Shown: piece after piece, positions 30,372 through 39,759 of the stretch
Layout of the letters: the number at the start of each line of letters is the position of its first letter
Numbering within the stretch: position 1 is the stretch's first letter
NCBI RefSeq assembly: GCF_016772275.1
Contig: NZ_CP065425.1
Span: 1,828,653 to 1,892,652, forward strand
DNA length: 64,000 nucleotides
Direction: 5' to 3'
DNA from: Heyndrickxia vini
GTDB taxonomy: Bacteria > Bacillota > Bacilli > Bacillales > Bacillaceae_C
Translations under genes and position numbers: made by a program
Notes under the pieces: generated by a model
Told to the model about the DNA's origin: nothing
The model's input: the letters and a program-made list of their open reading frames with translations, nothing else
Database searches by the model: none

Positions 30372-30385
30372 CGAACGTTTATTCG
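30372..30385. promoter_or_regulatory. Candidate LexA (SOS) box upstream of mrfA
   Basis: CGAACGTTTATTCG matches the Bacillus LexA box CGAAC-N4-GTTCG at nine of ten fixed positions (A for G in the right half). It lies 30 bases before the mrfA start codon, where it would cover or flank a promoter. Confidence 0.55.
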
Positions 30386-30414
30386 CTAAAATAGAGATGT
30401 TGAGGTGAAAATTG

Positions 30415-32718
30415 ATGAAAAGGAAAAAAGACATTCAAGGCATCATACAATTTTTAAAAGAAGATACAAGTTTTAATAAACAAATTGTACATTGGCACAC
30501 GCTGGAAGCGACACCTGCTAAAACAGTACCGTTTCCTTCAAATATACATCCTAAAATAAAGTGCTCACTTGAAAAAAGGGGAATAACTAGCCTTTACACT
30601 CATCAGCGCAGAGCATTTGATTATGCAATAGAAGGAAAAAGCTTTGTGGCTGTAACTCCGACGGCGTCTGGCAAAACTTTATGTTATAATTTGCCCGTTC
30701 TCCAAACGATTGTAAATAATCCTTCTTCAAGATCACTTTATTTGTTTCCTACAAAAGCATTGGCCCAAGATCAAAAAAGTGAATTAAATGAATTGATTGA
30801 AGAAGCCGGGATACCAATAAATAGTTACACGTATGATGGGGATACACCCGCAAATATTCGACAAAAGGTAAGAAAGGCTGGTCATATTGTCATTACAAAC
30901 CCAGATATGCTGCATTCTGCTATCTTGCCACATCATACGAAATGGGTGGCCTTTTTTGAGAACCTAAAATATATTATTATCGATGAATTACATATTTATC
31001 GTGGTGTGTTTGGAAGTCACGTGGCAAATGTTATTCGCAGGTTGAAACGGATTTGTGAATATTATGGAAGCAATCCAATATTTATTTGTACATCTGCTAC
31101 TATTGCAAATCCGAAAGAATTAGCGGAAAAGTTAACTGGTGAATTCGTGGAGCTCATTAACAATAATGGTGCTCCAAGTGGAAAAAAGCATTTTGTCTTT
31201 TATAATCCACCTATTGTCAATAAGACATTAAATGTCCGCAGGAGTGCAACATTGGAAGTGCGAGATATAGCTAAAGAAATGCTGGAACAAAAAATTCAAA
31301 CAATCGTATTTGCAAGAAGTAGAGTAAGAGTGGAAATAATTTTAACTTACTTACAGGAAGTGATTAAGCACCAATTTGGGGAGAAATCAATCCAAGGATA
31401 CCGCGGCGGATATTTGCCTACCCAGAGAAGAATGATTGAAAAAGGGCTAAGAAACGGTGATATTATCGGTGTTGTGAGCACTAATGCGTTAGAGCTAGGG
31501 GTCGATATTGGCCAATTACAAGTATGTATTATGACTGGTTACCCCGGTACAATTGCTAGCGCATGGCAGCAAGCTGGTAGAGCGGGGCGGCGCCATGGAG
31601 AGTCACTGGTTATTATGGTAGCAAGTTCTGCTCCTTTAGATCAGTATATCATTGAACATCCTGAATATTTTTTTAACCAATCTCCCGAAACAGCAAGGAT
31701 AAATCCCGATAACTTAGTCATTTTAGTAGATCATATTAAATGTGCCGCATATGAATTGCCTTTTAAAAAAGGTGAATTATTTGGGGAATTGGAAGTTGAA
31801 GATGTATTGGAGTTTTTAGTAGATGAAAGAGTGCTGCATTATCGAAGCGAAAAATGGTATTGGATGCAAGATTCATTTCCTGCACATAATATTAGTTTGC
31901 GCTCTGCATCGCAAGAAAATGTTGTAATCATCGATATTTCCGATATAGCAAATGTAAAAGTAATCGGTGAAATGGATCAATTCAGTGCAATGACTCTCTT
32001 ACATGATGAGGCGATTTATTTGCATCAAGGAAATCAATACCAAGTTGAGAAATTAGATTGGGAAGAGAAGAAAGCTTTTATTCGAGAGGTGGAAGCTGAT
32101 TACTATACGGATGCTAATTTGGCCGTTCAGCTGAAAGTTTTAGAAGAGGATAAACAAAAAACAGTAACAAATGCATATGTTTATTATGGGGATGTTACCG
32201 TACAAGCAATGGCAACTATCTTTAAAAAAATTAAATTTAATACTCACGAAAATATCGGTTCAGGTCCTATCCATCTTCCCGAACAGGAATTGCATACAAA
32301 TGCTGCATGGCTATCGTTTGAAAGTCCATTACCTGAAAAACAATTAGAGGAAGGACTGATGGGACTTTCCACAGCATTAAATTCAATTGTACCTTTATTT
32401 GTAATGTGTGATCCTCACGACATCCATGTCGTTCCCCAAATAAAAGCGGTACATAGCGAAATGCCAACGATTTTTTTATATGATCGTTATCCTGGTGGAA
32501 TAGGATTAAGCGAGAAAGTATATGAAAATATATCCACTATATTGCGCAAAACGATGGAAATGGTTAAAAATTGCCCGTGTAAAAATGGCTGTCCATCATG
32601 TATTGGATTAGAAGGCGTCTCTTCAAATACGAAAAAGACCGTGTTAAATTTAATAGAATTTTTACTAGAGGACACAGGCTGCCTCAAAAGGATGAACGTA
32701 AATGTCAATGAAAAATAA
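30415..32718 (+). CDS. mrfA: DEAD/DEAH-box helicase MrfA (YprA)
   Basis: A 767-residue superfamily 2 helicase with a C-terminal DUF1998/Cys-rich domain. Walker A is TPTASGKT (about residue 80), the DExH box is DELH, and NALELGVDIGQL and QAGRAGRR mark the second RecA lobe. A C-terminal Cys cluster, CPCKNGCPSC, is the metal site typical of the family. In B. subtilis MrfA (YprA) works with the exonuclease MrfB to repair mitomycin C damage. mrfB overlaps its end, so they are co-translated. The ATG at 30415 follows TGAGGTG. A LexA-like box stands upstream. Confidence 0.95.
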   Translation: MKRKKDIQGIIQFLKEDTSFNKQIVHWHTLEATPAKTVPFPSNIHPKIKCSLEKRGITSLYTHQRRAFDYAIEGKSFVAVTPTASGKTLCYNLPVLQTIVNNPSSRSLYLFPTKALAQDQKSELNELIEEAGIPINSYTYDGDTPANIRQKVRKAGHIVITNPDMLHSAILPHHTKWVAFFENLKYIIIDELHIYRGVFGSHVANVIRRLKRICEYYGSNPIFICTSATIANPKELAEKLTGEFVELINNNGAPSGKKHFVFYNPPIVNKTLNVRRSATLEVRDIAKEMLEQKIQTIVFARSRVRVEIILTYLQEVIKHQFGEKSIQGYRGGYLPTQRRMIEKGLRNGDIIGVVSTNALELGVDIGQLQVCIMTGYPGTIASAWQQAGRAGRRHGESLVIMVASSAPLDQYIIEHPEYFFNQSPETARINPDNLVILVDHIKCAAYELPFKKGELFGELEVEDVLEFLVDERVLHYRSEKWYWMQDSFPAHNISLRSASQENVVIIDISDIANVKVIGEMDQFSAMTLLHDEAIYLHQGNQYQVEKLDWEEKKAFIREVEADYYTDANLAVQLKVLEEDKQKTVTNAYVYYGDVTVQAMATIFKKIKFNTHENIGSGPIHLPEQELHTNAAWLSFESPLPEKQLEEGLMGLSTALNSIVPLFVMCDPHDIHVVPQIKAVHSEMPTIFLYDRYPGGIGLSEKVYENISTILRKTMEMVKNCPCKNGCPSCIGLEGVSSNTKKTVLNLIEFLLEDTGCLKRMNVNVNEK

Positions 32719-33949
32719 ACTTAAACGTTTTAAAACTCATCTTGGTTTAGAAAGTAACCAAAATACGGAAAATAACCAAGTGGTAATGGAAAGCCAAAAA
32801 AAAGAGGATATTCCGTTCAAAGAAATGTGGGATAAAATGGATACTTCTATTTACTATTTCGAGAATGAGTATTGTTTTATTCGAGAAGTCCACTATCCTT
32901 TAGACCACTTACATGGAAAATATCGATTTCGTGATTTTTTGACAGCAATGAAAATGTGGAATGAATCTCAAGTACAACATCCACTTTCAGCTTACGGTTT
33001 TGAACCGAGCGATTTATTTTTTTTTGATACGGAAACAACCGGTTTGGGAGGGGGCACTGGTAATACTATATTTTTATTAGGTTATGCGAGTGTCAATGAT
33101 GATGAGATTGTTGTAAGGCAGCACATTTTGCCTGAGCCAGGACTTGAAATACCTCTCTATCAAAGCTTTTTAGAGACTATCGATTATTCAACACTTGTAA
33201 CCTATAACGGTAAGGCGTTTGATTGGCCACAAGTAAAAACTAGGCATACACTTTTACGTGAACATATTCCGAAACTCCCATCATTTGGACATTTTGATTT
33301 ATATCATGCATCTAGACGTTTTTGGAAGGACCAGCTACCTTCTGTTAAACTATCAAATATTGAACGGGAAATTTTAGCATTTGAGCGGATTAACGATGTT
33401 CCGGGTTATTTAGCTCCTATGATTTATTTTGATTTTGTAGAACGAAAAAACCCCGAGGGAATATTTGAAATACTAAAGCATAATGAATATGATATTCTTT
33501 CATTGATCACGCTATATACTCATTTATCTTTTCAAATACTCCAAAAGGATCCTAATCAGACGACTCGTGAAAAGTACCAATTAGGAAAGTGGTTTAACTA
33601 TATCGGCGAAAAAGACGCAGCAGTCGAAACCTTTGAAAAAGCTGCATTAAGTAATGATATTAATGCAAAGTTTGAATTGGCCTACTTTTTGAAAAAACAA
33701 AAACAATTTAACAAAGCAAATACGTATTGGATGGATGTTGTACAATTCGGCAATACAAAAATTAAAAAACAAGCGTGTATAGAAATCGCAAAATTGCAGG
33801 AGCATCAATTCAAAAACTATAAACTTGCGAAGGAATATACAGAAAAGGCGTTGTCATTACATGATCAAAGCAAACAACATTTTCACCCTGAAAAGGATAA
33901 ATTCCTCCAAAATACGCTAAAAAGATTAGCACGACTTGAGAAGAAATAA
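32702..33949 (+). CDS. mrfB: Exonuclease MrfB (YprB), DEDD type
   Basis: A 415-residue partner of MrfA. Residues about 95-270 form a DEDD-type 3'-5' exonuclease with DTETTGLGGGTGN, a middle TYNGKAFDWPQ segment and NEYDILSL (the last catalytic Asp). Residues about 290-410 are TPR-like helices (KDAAVETFEKAALS). In B. subtilis the pair acts in a mitomycin-specific excision pathway. The start at 32702 follows AAAAGGATGAACG and overlaps mrfA by 17 bases. Nothing is missing relative to the family. Confidence 0.95.
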   Translation: MSMKNKLKRFKTHLGLESNQNTENNQVVMESQKKEDIPFKEMWDKMDTSIYYFENEYCFIREVHYPLDHLHGKYRFRDFLTAMKMWNESQVQHPLSAYGFEPSDLFFFDTETTGLGGGTGNTIFLLGYASVNDDEIVVRQHILPEPGLEIPLYQSFLETIDYSTLVTYNGKAFDWPQVKTRHTLLREHIPKLPSFGHFDLYHASRRFWKDQLPSVKLSNIEREILAFERINDVPGYLAPMIYFDFVERKNPEGIFEILKHNEYDILSLITLYTHLSFQILQKDPNQTTREKYQLGKWFNYIGEKDAAVETFEKAALSNDINAKFELAYFLKKQKQFNKANTYWMDVVQFGNTKIKKQACIEIAKLQEHQFKNYKLAKEYTEKALSLHDQSKQHFHPEKDKFLQNTLKRLARLEKK

Positions 33950-34170
33950 TCCCCCTATTTCCTGGGTAAGCGCAGAATTCGACGAAGGTTTCAAAAAGTT
34001 TTACAATATCCGCTAAAAACTAACAAAATGTCATAAAAAGTTTTGAAATCTGTTAAATTTTTATGATTGTGTCGAATGTTTGAAACAGGTAAAATATAAA
34101 ATTGCAATGACTTAAATAAGTTATTGTGAGCATCTAAAAACAGTAAATTATTGGAGTTGGGGTTGAAGAA

Positions 34171-34266
34171 ATGTATCGAGCTTTGTTTATTTTGTTTTTT
34201 GTAGTTATAGGACTAACAGCTTTGCTTTTTACTAGTTTAAAAGAAAGTTTTTACTCATTCTTTTAA
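34171..34266 (+). CDS. One-helix membrane peptide, 31 residues
   Basis: ATG at 34171 opens 31 codons: two or three polar residues, a single hydrophobic helix of about 20 residues (LFILFFVVIGLTALLF), then TSLKESFYSFF. The ribosome site is modest (TTGGAGTTGGGG). It lies alone in a 428-base gap between mrfB and cotD, which otherwise holds AT-rich spacer and the cotD upstream region. Small single-span peptides of this kind are common in Bacillus as toxins, oxidase subunits or sporulation factors; I cannot choose among them. Confidence 0.5.
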   Translation: MYRALFILFFVVIGLTALLFTSLKESFYSFF

Positions 34267-34377
34267 ATTCAAATTTATTAATGTCACTAAAAATAGGTAT
34301 TTTCATTAGTACATGTTATAGCCTTTTAACATAGTTTGTTAGTGTATCAAGACAAATTACTGAAGGGAGTTATGACT

Positions 34378-34701
34378 ATGTTTTGTGGAAAGATTTTACC
34401 TGCGGTGGTTCATCCAACTAAATGCTGTATAAATAACACTCAAGAGAATTTTATTCAACCACATATTTTTCCTTCTCATACAACGAATGTGAATCATCAA
34501 GTAATCGGTCATAAAAATTATTATCCTCATACTGAATCATTTGTAAATGAGGTTACTAATGTGAATCTTGGCCCTGCAGTTGGTCCACCGCCTGTTGGAC
34601 CTGGAATGGGTGGTTTCGGCCCAGGACCTGGCATGGGCGGATTTGGCGGGGGACCTGGTGTTGGATATCCGGGAACAATGCCATATGGATACCCGCGTTA
34701 A
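34378..34701 (+). CDS. cotD: Spore coat protein CotD
   Basis: A 107-residue inner-coat protein. The family core is clear: a Pro/His-rich HPTKCCINNT (conserved Cys pair), then HIFPSHTTNVNHQ and YYPHTESFVNEV; CotD in B. subtilis has the same HTTNVNHQ and PHT motifs. A longer Gly/Pro-rich tail (GPGMGGFGPGPGMGG) ends the protein and makes it longer than the 75-residue B. subtilis form. The start at 34378 follows GAAGGGAG; an in-frame start at 34336 has no ribosome site. In B. subtilis it is transcribed by sigma-K in the mother cell. A strong terminator follows. Confidence 0.92.
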   Translation: MFCGKILPAVVHPTKCCINNTQENFIQPHIFPSHTTNVNHQVIGHKNYYPHTESFVNEVTNVNLGPAVGPPPVGPGMGGFGPGPGMGGFGGGPGVGYPGTMPYGYPR

Positions 34702-34710
34702 AAGAAATAC

Positions 34711-34743
34711 AAAACAAGGATGGAGACCCCATCCTTGTTTTTA
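34711..34743 (+). terminator. Terminator after cotD
   Basis: A perfect 13-bp stem (AAAACAAGGATGG, 34711-34723, with CCATCCTTGTTTT, 34729-34741) plus T's, 9 bases past the cotD stop. Confidence 0.93.
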
Positions 34744-34772
34744 AAAAAATCAGATGAAATAAGGTGCTCATA

Positions 34773-35327
34773 GTGATTAAGGTAATATCCATTTCAGGGT
34801 ATAAACCATTTGAATTAGGCATTTTTTCAAGTAAACATCCTGCAATTGAAATAATTAAAAAGGCGATAAAAAAGGAACTGATTAGATTAATAGAAGAAGG
34901 TCTTGAATGGGTATTAATTTCAGGACAGTTAGGTGTAGAACTTTGGGCAGCTGAAGTTATTTTTGAATTACAAGATGTTTATCCGACGATTAAACTTGCC
35001 ATTCTTACCCCATTTGAAAATCAAGAAGGCAATTGGAATGAAAGCAATAAAGAATTTTACGAAATGATTCTTTCTCAAGCTGATTTTGTCGATTCTATCT
35101 CAAAACAACCTTATACAAATCCTCAGCAATTTCGAAATCGTAATAGAATTTTTCTGCATAAAAGTCAGGCCATGCTCATAGTTTATGATGCACAAAATGA
35201 AGGGTCGCCAAAATATATGTATGAAGAGGCTAAAAAATATAAAGAACAAAATAATTTTGAAATCATTTCAATTGATTTTGATCAATTACAAATGTTGATT
35301 GAAGATGATGAGTGGGATACATATTAA
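34773..35327 (+). CDS. ypsA: DUF1273 protein YpsA
   Basis: A 184-residue Rossmann-like protein of the DprA/MoCo-carrier superfamily, known as YpsA in Bacillus. GYKPFELGIF near the start and ISGQLGVELWAAEV (a glycine-rich phosphate loop with conserved Glu) are family signatures. GTG at 34773 fits best with AAGGTG at 34761-34766. In B. subtilis YpsA influences cell division and lies beside gpsB, as here (72 bases apart). Biochemical activity is uncertain. Confidence 0.92.
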   Translation: MIKVISISGYKPFELGIFSSKHPAIEIIKKAIKKELIRLIEEGLEWVLISGQLGVELWAAEVIFELQDVYPTIKLAILTPFENQEGNWNESNKEFYEMILSQADFVDSISKQPYTNPQQFRNRNRIFLHKSQAMLIVYDAQNEGSPKYMYEEAKKYKEQNNFEIISIDFDQLQMLIEDDEWDTY

Positions 35328-35399
35328 ATTGACAAACATAGTAATTTTTGAAAGAATAATAATAATGGGCATTTGCGATAATTTAAGGTGGTGTGTAAA

Positions 35400-35702
35400 A
35401 TGTTATCTGATAAAGTGAAATTAACTGCTAAAGATATTTTAGAGAAAGAATTTAAAACAGCGGTTCGAGGCTATAAACAAGAAGAAGTTGATAAATTTTT
35501 AGATTTTATTATTAAAGATTATGAAACGTTTCATCAGGTGATTGAGGATTTACAACAGGAAAATATGCGTTTGAAGAAACAGGCGGATGATTCATTTCGC
35601 AGACAACCTTCGCAGCCAACGACAGGTACAACCAATTTTGATATCCTAAAAAGACTTTCAAATTTAGAAAAGCATGTTTTTGGCAGTAAGTTAAGTGAAT
35701 AA
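35400..35702 (+). CDS. gpsB: Cell-division regulator GpsB
   Basis: A 100-residue DivIVA-like adaptor that shuttles PBP1 (PonA) between division and elongation sites. The N-terminal membrane-binding domain has [18 protein letters not shown] and the [12 protein letters not shown] segment, followed by a coiled coil, a Gln/Pro/Thr linker and the C-terminal trimerisation segment [17 protein letters not shown]. The ATG at 35400 follows AAGGTGGTG. Its partner gene ponA lies 8 kb upstream in this window. rnpB begins right after it. Confidence 0.96.
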   Translation: MLSDKVKLTAKDILEKEFKTAVRGYKQEEVDKFLDFIIKDYETFHQVIEDLQQENMRLKKQADDSFRRQPSQPTTGTTNFDILKRLSNLEKHVFGSKLSE

Positions 35703-35725
35703 TAAAATCCGGAAATAATTTCTTA

Positions 35726-35754
35726 TTGCAAAATAGGAAAAAGTTCAATATAAT
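35726..35754 (+). promoter_or_regulatory. Sigma-A promoter of rnpB
   Basis: TTGCAA (35726-35731), 17 bases, then TATAAT (35749-35754): a strong promoter placed about 20 bases before the RNase P RNA. Confidence 0.8.
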
Positions 35755-35773
35755 AGATAAGCGGTCAAGCCGT

Positions 35774-36190
35774 AAGTAAATAACGTTCGGGTAATCGCTG
35801 CAACAGTAAATGTTGTTGAGGAAAGTCCATGCTCGCACGGTGCTGAGATGCACGTAGTGATCGTGCCTAGCGAAGTCATAAGCTAGGGCAGTCCAGATAA
35901 CTCTGGATTGACGGCAGGGAAAACACCTAAGTCCTAATTGGATATGGAGTGAATACCTTTAAAGTGCCACAGTGACGAAGCCTTGTGAGAAATCACAAGG
36001 GTGGAACGAGGTAAACCCCGCGAGCGAGTAACTCAAATTATGGTAGGGGCACCCTTTTTGAGGAAATGAACAAAAAAAGGGACAAGCAATTCTGCTTGTA
36101 GATAGATGATTACCACCTGCGTACGAGATCATTACCTGGTCGTTTGTAGTACAACGGTACAGAACATGGCTTACAGAACGTTATTAAGGT
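35774..36190 (+). ncRNA. rnpB: RNase P RNA, bacterial type B
   Basis: The catalytic RNA that matures tRNA 5' ends. Conserved blocks occur in order: CGGGTAATCGCTGC, GAGGAAAGTCCATGCTCG, CCTAGCGAAGTCATAAGC, AGTGCCACAGTGACGAAG, TGGAACGAGGTAAACCCC, AGATAGATGATTACC and ATGGCTTACAGAACG. The closing helix P1 pairs AATAACGTTC (35779-35788) with GAACGTTATT (36176-36185). The arrangement is that of the Bacillus (type B) RNA, and gene order gpsB-rnpB-ypsC matches B. subtilis. The exact ends are estimates from P1 and the promoter. Confidence 0.96.
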
Positions 36191-36207
36191 AATAAGTAAA
36201 TAAATTC

Positions 36208-36232
36208 ATGCTCTCCTTTTGGAAGGAGGGCA
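36208..36232 (+). terminator. Terminator of rnpB
   Basis: ATGCTCTCCTT (36208-36218) pairs with AAGGAGGGCAT (36222-36232) with one wobble, starting about 20 bases past P1. The T-rich tail is weak (TATTTAT). Confidence 0.6.
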
Positions 36233-36303
36233 TTATTTATATAAATTACTCGTTCTCTAAAAATAATTTTGATAGAAATAATACATTGTTAAAGGGTGAC
36301 AGG

Positions 36304-37439
36304 ATGTCAAATTTTTCATTGATTGCTACTGCGGCGATGGGGCTTGAAGCAATCGTAGCAAAGGAAGTAACTAATTTAGGTTACGAATGTAAAGTAGATA
36401 ACGGTAAAATTGAATATAAAGGGGACGCTAAGGCCATTGCTCGCAGTAATCTTTGGTTACGTACGGCCGACCGAGTTAAAATAAAAGTCGGTGAATTTAA
36501 AGCCTTAACATTTGACGAATTATTTGAAAAAACAAAGGCACTTAACTGGGAGAACTTCCTCCCTGAGAATGCGGAATTTCCAGTTCAAGGGAAGTCAGTA
36601 AAATCAAAATTATTTAGTGTTTCTGATTGTCAAGCTATTGTAAAAAAGGCGATTGTAGAACGACTTCGTAAGCATTATAAAAAAACTTCGTGGTTTGAGG
36701 AAAATGGTCCACTATTTAAAATAGAAATAGCACTCCACAAGGATATAGCGACTTTAACAATTGACACAAGTGGTGTTGGATTACATAAACGGGGCTATCG
36801 CGTAAATCAGGGAGAGGCACCTCTCAAGGAAACATTAGCGGCTGCTTTAATTCAATTAACGAATTGGCATCCAGATCGACCTTTTTTGATCCGTTTTGTG
36901 GATCAGGGACGATTCCGATTGAAGCTGCTTTAATCGGCCAAAATATTGCACCTGGTTTTAACCGTGATTTTGCTTCAGAATCTTGGCCATGGATTGGTGA
37001 TAAGGTATGGGAAGATGCGCGTAATGAAGCGGAAGATTTAGCGAAATATGATCAACGATTACAAATTACAGGCACAGATATTGATCATCGAATGATCGAA
37101 GTGTCCAAGGAAAATGCGATAGAGGCGGGTTTAGGTGATTTGATTACATTTAAGCAAATGCAGGTATCTGACATTACAACAAAAGACCAATATGGCGTCC
37201 TTGTTGGAAATCCTCCATATGGTGAACGCCTTGGTGAACGTAAAGAAGTTGAAAAAATGTATAGGGAAATGGGAAAAGCCTTCGCAACACTCGATACTTG
37301 GTCCTTCTATATTTTAACTTCGTATGAACAATTTGAAGAGGTATATGGAAGGAAAGCAACGAAAAAGCGGAAACTATTTAATGGATTTATTCGTACAGAT
37401 TTGTATCAATATTGGGGACCAAGACCACCCAGGGTATAA
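36304..37439 (+). pseudogene. ypsC: THUMP-domain rRNA methyltransferase YpsC (RlmL type), split by a frameshift
   Basis: The ortholog of YpsC, a class I SAM-dependent 23S rRNA methyltransferase. The start ATG (36304) follows AAAGGGTGACAGG. Residues 1-190 hold the THUMP part and the beginning of the methyltransferase; after DRPF the frame breaks. The remaining part is intact in the next frame, with FFDPFCGSGTIPIEAAL (SAM motif), TGTDIDHRM and the catalytic NPPYGERLG. The run at 36882-36887 has six T's; seven would read PFFDPFCGSGT and give a normal protein of about 378 residues. Hence one T is missing, either a real mutation or an error in a homopolymer. Not a programmed site that I recognise. 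Confidence 0.9.
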
Positions 37440-37536
37440 ATGGGTGACAAAAGGCCATCTAGAGTTTAACGTTGTGGAATAACTTCTTGCATATCGGAAT
37501 ATAATAGAAATATTTCAATGTGAAAGGGAGTTTAAT

Positions 37537-37707
37537 TTGATCTCAACTGATTTTGATAAAATCGCAAAAGCAATTACTAATACATTCGAGCTTATACGAT
37601 TAGATGAAACAACTTCAGATACTGCTTTTGAAATGTTAAAAGAAGCGGAATTATCGTTAAAAGAAGCAAAAAGTTATGTATTAACAAAATTGCAATCCAT
37701 TTCATAA
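37537..37707 (+). CDS. Small helical protein, unknown
   Basis: A 56-residue open frame from a TTG start with AAAGGGAG at 37523-37530 at good spacing. The sequence (DFDKIAKAITNTFELI, then EMLKEAELSLKEAKSYVL) is clearly amphipathic and helical, acidic overall, with no Cys or membrane segment. A strong terminator follows the stop immediately. It sits between ypsC and ypvA and was too short to stand out otherwise. Coding is likely, function unknown. Confidence 0.6.
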   Translation: MISTDFDKIAKAITNTFELIRLDETTSDTAFEMLKEAELSLKEAKSYVLTKLQSIS

Positions 37708-37708
37708 G

Positions 37709-37740
37709 AACGCAAGTGTATGTTGATACACTTGCGTTTT
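37709..37740 (+). terminator. Terminator before ypvA
   Basis: A perfect 13-bp stem (AACGCAAGTGTAT, 37709-37721, with ATACACTTGCGTT, 37726-37738), then T's, two bases after the small gene's stop. Confidence 0.92.
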
Positions 37741-37803
37741 TATGTGAAGGTTGTTTTAAAAACTTTGAATGATGATTATGTAATTATCGCTGGAGGAACA
37801 AAT

Positions 37804-39732
37804 ATGAAAACCGGACTACCTTTTACTATTACAAAAGAGGAATCGTTTTATGATAAATTAGGAGATTGGATTGGCGATGTCTTTTATGATATTTTGCCTG
37901 AAAAAGGTTTTGAATTAAGGGACGAACAAATTTATATGGCTTTTCAGATGGAAAAGGCGTTTAAAGAAAAAAAAGTGATTTTTGCCGAAGCTGGTGTTGG
38001 TACGGGAAAAACAATTGTGTATCTTTTATATGCATTATGTTATGCAAGATACACAGGAAAACCAGCAATTATCGCATGTGCTGATGAAACACTAATTGAG
38101 CAACTGATGAAAAAAGAGGGAGATATAAAAAAAATAGAAGCTGCACTTGGTTTACAAGCCGATGTTAGACTTGCGAAATCAAGAGATCAGTATCTATGTT
38201 TAAAGAAATTAGATTCCCAAATTCAAAAAAATGACATAGATGATATCGCTGCTATATATGATAATCTTCCTGAGTTTGTTCACGCTGAAGGGTCAATGCT
38301 TAAATATGAAAAGTATGGCGATCGAAAGGAATATTCAAATTTACCCGAAGACATGTGGAAAACTGTTGCATGGGATTCACTTCAAGATTGTTTTTCTTGT
38401 GATGTCCGTCATCGTTGTGGGCAAACGCTTCATCGGGACTATTATCGGAAAGCGGCCGATATTATTGTTTGCTCACATGATTACTATATGGAACATGTGT
38501 GGACGAAGGAATCACGGATTAGGGAAGGGCAATTACCACTACTCCCGGAAGCTAGCTGTGTTATTTTTGACGAAGGACATCTACTCGAATATGCTTGTCA
38601 AAAGGCATTAACCTATCGCATTCAAACGGAAACATTAGAAACATTATTAACTCGTTTAATGGAAAATGATGTACGTGACGAAACTCTTTATACAATTGAA
38701 AACGTTCTGTTTTTAAACGAGAAGTTCTTTGAGACTATGATAAAAGAGGCAACTCCAGTCATTGGATCTGATCGTTTCGAAATTAAAATGTCACCAGAGA
38801 TTCTTAAATTTGCACATTCACTTCGTTTGCAAATTGACAAGTTATCTGAACAACTTGTTTTTGAAGGCGAAATGTTTGTATTAAATGAATACGATTTACG
38901 AATTGTTGAGGAATATTTAGAACAAATTCTTTTCTCATTAAAGTTGTTCTTGGAAGATACTGAGGGAATTGTTTGGTTTGAAATGACAGAATCAGATCAT
39001 ACTCTCGTTATCATGCCTCGATTAGTAGAAGAAGTATTACGGAAAGAAGTATTTTCAAAAAATATCCCATATATATTTTCTTCCGCTACATTGTCAAATA
39101 ATGGGGACTACTCATATATAGCAAATAGTTTAGGGATTAATTCATATTTGTCCTTAAAAGTCGATTCACCATTTGACTATGAAAGCAATATGGAAGTTTC
39201 TATTCATCGGATTAAATCTAGCAAGAACCAGTATGGTGAATTTCTTTCTTTGCTAAAAGAAGCTGGTGGTAGAAGTCTTTTATTATTTAGTTCTAAAGAT
39301 TCGATGTCTGAATTTAAGCAGTATGTTCTACATCAAGAAGATGTAGGTTTAAATATGTTATTTGAGGGAGATAAGGAAATCAGTCATTTAGTATCTATGT
39401 TTCAGCAAAATGAAGAAACAGTTCTTTGTGCATATCATCTGTGGGAAGGGCTAGATATACCCGGTCCAACATTATCAAATGTGATGATTGCGGAATTACC
39501 TTTTCCTCCAAAAGATCCTGTTTTCGATGCAAAGAGGAGAGTTAGTGTCAATCCGTTCAATGAAGTCGATGTTCCTTATATGTTATTACGTTTAAAACAA
39601 GGAATAGGTAGATTAATTCGGACTTCAACTGACAAAGGGACTATTCACATTTGGACGAAACCTTCTCAAGAGGATGCCATTTTAGATTCTATTTTACCTT
39701 TATTACCCGTTAAACCAACCTTTTATAGTTGA
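37804..39732 (+). CDS. ypvA: XPD/DinG-like ATP-dependent helicase YpvA
   Basis: A 642-residue superfamily 2 helicase, DinG/XPD type, separate from the exonuclease-linked dinG earlier in this window. Walker A is AGVGTGKT (about residue 65), DEGH replaces DEAH near 258, and a Cys group (YLCLKKL, then CFSCDVRHRC around 200) is placed where XPD-type enzymes hold a 4Fe-4S cluster. WEGLDIPG and QGIGRLIR are the last helicase motifs. The ATG at 37804 follows GGAGGAAC. Same locus as B. subtilis ypvA. Its cellular substrate is unknown. Confidence 0.94.
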   Translation: MKTGLPFTITKEESFYDKLGDWIGDVFYDILPEKGFELRDEQIYMAFQMEKAFKEKKVIFAEAGVGTGKTIVYLLYALCYARYTGKPAIIACADETLIEQLMKKEGDIKKIEAALGLQADVRLAKSRDQYLCLKKLDSQIQKNDIDDIAAIYDNLPEFVHAEGSMLKYEKYGDRKEYSNLPEDMWKTVAWDSLQDCFSCDVRHRCGQTLHRDYYRKAADIIVCSHDYYMEHVWTKESRIREGQLPLLPEASCVIFDEGHLLEYACQKALTYRIQTETLETLLTRLMENDVRDETLYTIENVLFLNEKFFETMIKEATPVIGSDRFEIKMSPEILKFAHSLRLQIDKLSEQLVFEGEMFVLNEYDLRIVEEYLEQILFSLKLFLEDTEGIVWFEMTESDHTLVIMPRLVEEVLRKEVFSKNIPYIFSSATLSNNGDYSYIANSLGINSYLSLKVDSPFDYESNMEVSIHRIKSSKNQYGEFLSLLKEAGGRSLLLFSSKDSMSEFKQYVLHQEDVGLNMLFEGDKEISHLVSMFQQNEETVLCAYHLWEGLDIPGPTLSNVMIAELPFPPKDPVFDAKRRVSVNPFNEVDVPYMLLRLKQGIGRLIRTSTDKGTIHIWTKPSQEDAILDSILPLLPVKPTFYS

Positions 39733-39759
39733 CTATGAAAGAAAAGGTTAATTGATAAA

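Noticed and set aside
36864-37439. Second half of ypsC as an independent gene
   Set aside because: It starts in the middle of the methyltransferase domain without a ribosome site and is explained by the frameshift.
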